From: an uncultured Eubacteriales bacterium
Lineage (GTDB): Bacteria; Bacillota; Clostridia; Oscillospirales; Acutalibacteraceae
Assembly: GCA_934444895.1 (NCBI GenBank)
Contig: CAKSDA010000011.1
Span: 1 to 23,687 of the forward strand
Direction: 5' to 3'
DNA length: 23,687 bases
Below the pieces are notes generated by a model. It searched no databases. It saw nothing but the letters and a program-made list of their open reading frames with translations, and was not told the DNA's origin. Numbering within the stretch: the stretch's first letter is position 1; each line of letters opens with the position of its first letter. Of the stretch, positions 22,522-23,687 are shown one piece after another. A program made the translations under genes and the position numbers.

Positions 22522-23082
22522 CTACTTTTTTACAGTACCGTCCGGGTTGAAAAGGGGAAGCTTTTCAAGATAAATAATATCAGGACGGTCTTGTGCCTCT
22601 CCTTCAGCCAAAACCGACATTTTTCCAACAATTTTACCGCCGGCTTTGTTAACTAAAGTTTCAACCGCTTTCAGCGATTCGCCGGTAGAAATAACGTCGT
22701 CAACAATTAAAATTCTCTTTCCGTTCATTTTCTTTGCGTCCGCAGTGTCTAAATACAGTTTTTGTTCACCGACGGTTGTCAAAGAATTAACCGTAACCTC
22801 AAAAACGCCTGTCATATAAAGCTTCGGCTTTTTTCTTGCAATAAAATGATAACTGTCATTATGCTGCTTCGCCATTTCATATGCAAGGGGAATACCCTTT
22901 GACTCGGCAGTGATAATGTAATCGTAGTCCGGTGCACGCTTAAGCATTTCTTTTGCACAGGCAACAGTAAGCTCGGTATCGCCGAAAATAACAAAAGCGC
23001 CTATGTACAAGTCATCCGAAACTCGGCAAATCGGAAGCTTTCGATCAAGACCTGCAATTTTCATATTATAATATTCAGACAT
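22522..23082 (-). CDS. Adenine phosphoribosyltransferase-like protein
   Basis: Type I phosphoribosyltransferase of 186 residues, close to Apt-type enzymes that salvage a purine base with PRPP to give the nucleotide. The PRPP-binding loop ILIVDDVISTGES lies near 131-143, and a YIITAESKGIPLAYEMA block near 54-70 matches the family's substrate region. The product ends in LPLFNPDGTVKK, a conserved ending in this clostridial group. ATG at 23082 is chosen, with TGGAGTGAT upstream on the - strand, rather than the start at 23109 that lies closer to the promoter. Whether adenine, xanthine or another base is the substrate cannot be told from sequence alone, so no symbol is given. It has a consensus promoter and its own terminator. 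Confidence 0.88.
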   Translation of the reverse strand: MSEYYNMKIAGLDRKLPICRVSDDLYIGAFVIFGDTELTVACAKEMLKRAPDYDYIITAESKGIPLAYEMAKQHNDSYHFIARKKPKLYMTGVFEVTVNSLTTVGEQKLYLDTADAKKMNGKRILIVDDVISTGESLKAVETLVNKAGGKIVGKMSVLAEGEAQDRPDIIYLEKLPLFNPDGTVKK

Positions 23083-23113
23083 ATAATCACTCCAAAAATT
23101 ATTCAACAATATT

Positions 23114-23141
23114 ATTATAATATCTTTAATTTACTTGTCAA
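23114..23141 (-). promoter_or_regulatory. Consensus sigma-A promoter of the phosphoribosyltransferase gene
   Basis: On the - strand a perfect TTGACA (23136-23141), a 16-base spacer and a perfect TATAAT (23114-23119). The strongest promoter in the window. No PurR box was recognised beside it. Confidence 0.88.
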
Positions 23142-23353
23142 CCTTTAATTTGTTTCCTAACTTTATTTGCCCGGTAATTATTAATTAATTTGCTAATAAG
23201 TCTTTTAATTTTTTTAAATTAATAAATTATCTCTGTTTGTATGTATACAATGCATATTTGGTGTAATACGGGCGCAATATTACCGGCATTATAAAAATAT
23301 AATAAAATAAATTTAAAATATTGTAATTTACACTTTATTTTTTTACATAATCT

Positions 23354-23362
23354 TGGTATAAT
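23354..23362 (+). promoter_or_regulatory. Extended -10 promoter of secA
   Basis: TGG directly before a consensus TATAAT (23357-23362); the -35 position holds only TTTATT (23334-23339). It lies 41 bases before the secA ATG. Confidence 0.6.
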
Positions 23363-23402
23363 TGTTTCTGTATTATCAATACATTTGGAGGCTATAAGTT
23401 TA

Positions 23403-23687
23403 ATGAGTATTATAAATAAAATTTTCGGAAATTACAGCGCCAGAGAACTTAAAAGAATAATGCCTATTCAACAGAAGGTTTTAAGTTATGAGGAAGAGTA
23501 TAAAAAACTTTCCGACGCCGAACTTCGCGCCATGACCGATACCTTTAAAGAAAGACTTGCAGGAACTGAAACCCTTGACGATATTTTGCCCGAAGCCTTT
23601 GCGGTTTGCCGCGAGGCCGGCGACAGAGTATTGGGAATGAGACATTTTCCTGTTCAAATACTGGGCGGAATCGTTTTGCATCAGGGA
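23403..23687 (+). CDS. secA: Preprotein translocase ATPase SecA, N-terminal part (3' end outside window)
   Basis: SecA is the ATPase motor that drives unfolded preproteins through the SecYEG channel. Only the first 95 codons are present. The start reads MSIINKIFGNYSARELKR; then come LSDAELRAMTDTFKERL, the PEAFAVCREAGDRVLGMRHFPVQILGG region and IVLHQG at the window edge, which leads into Walker A in intact SecA. ATG at 23403 has GGAGG at 23387-23391. The frame has no stop within the window. The assignment is secure because the RVLGMRHFxVQxxGGIVLHQG block is nearly invariant in SecA. Whether this is the housekeeping SecA1 or an accessory SecA2 cannot be told from this fragment. Confidence 0.95.
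   Translation, partial: MSIINKIFGNYSARELKRIMPIQQKVLSYEEEYKKLSDAELRAMTDTFKERLAGTETLDDILPEAFAVCREAGDRVLGMRHFPVQILGGIVLHQG

Larger units (their letters stand above)
23083..23402. other. 320-base divergent spacer between phosphoribosyltransferase and secA
   Basis: No gene. It contains the - strand phosphoribosyltransferase promoter (23114-23141), about 200 bases of AT-rich sequence without clear structure, and the secA promoter and ribosome binding site (GGAGG, 23387-23391). I see no riboswitch-like or RNA-gene structure by eye. Confidence 0.6.

Noticed and set aside
23142..23353. Riboswitch or small RNA in the AT-rich spacer before secA
   Set aside because: No conserved motif or stable hairpin could be recognised by eye; a covariance-model search would be needed to say more.
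23481..23681. 66-codon - strand open frame at the right edge
   Set aside because: Antisense to the clearly identified start of secA.

Overview
The window looks like chromosomal DNA from a low-GC, Gram-positive anaerobe of the class Clostridia, most likely from the Oscillospiraceae/Ruminococcaceae side. The reasons are AT-rich spacers, strong GGAGG-type ribosome binding sites, frequent TTG starts, an IspH protein fused to ribosomal-protein-S1 domains, a DUF5685-DnaJ gene pair, a clostridial-type FeoB and a SleB-type spore cortex hydrolase. The gene content is mostly core housekeeping. I see no prophage, insertion sequence, CRISPR array, rRNA or tRNA.

Left part (1-5331): the end of a short-chain dehydrogenase and a homologue of the Anabaena sensory rhodopsin transducer form a small + strand unit. 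It is closed by a bidirectional terminator shared with the converging feoAB ferrous-iron operon on the - strand. Behind feoAB is a DegV/FakB-type fatty-acid-binding protein (-). It diverges from a membrane-anchored XRE regulator (+) across a 372-base region holding two promoters, three dyads and a tandem repeat.

Middle (5341-17574): uvrB and uvrA (nucleotide excision repair) each have their own promoter-like sequence. Next comes a tight DUF5685 / DnaJ-like / small membrane protein unit of unknown function, then a BaiN-like flavoprotein. The cluster cmk - plsC - ispH::S1 follows and ends in a strong GAAA-tetraloop terminator. At the exact IspH/S1 boundary there is an in-frame near-perfect Shine-Dalgarno and ATG, so the S1 half could also be made as a separate 417-residue protein.

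Right part (17575-23687): three - strand genes follow: a Na+/phosphate symporter-like protein, a PflX-type radical SAM protein and sleB. The radical SAM reading frame extends upstream to a complete cysteine-rich N-terminus but has no ATG, GTG or TTG there, so an ATT start is proposed. Divergent from sleB is a large three-helix membrane protein with an external domain, unknown in function. It converges on an adenine phosphoribosyltransferase-like gene through a shared bidirectional terminator. The window ends inside secA.

I do not see an obviously new multi-gene system. The best leads are the internal S1 start, the missing canonical start of the radical SAM gene, the DUF5685-DnaJ-membrane unit, the rhodopsin-less transducer homologue, and the promoter/operator architecture between degV and the XRE gene. 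All assignments come from reading motifs by eye; no database search was run.
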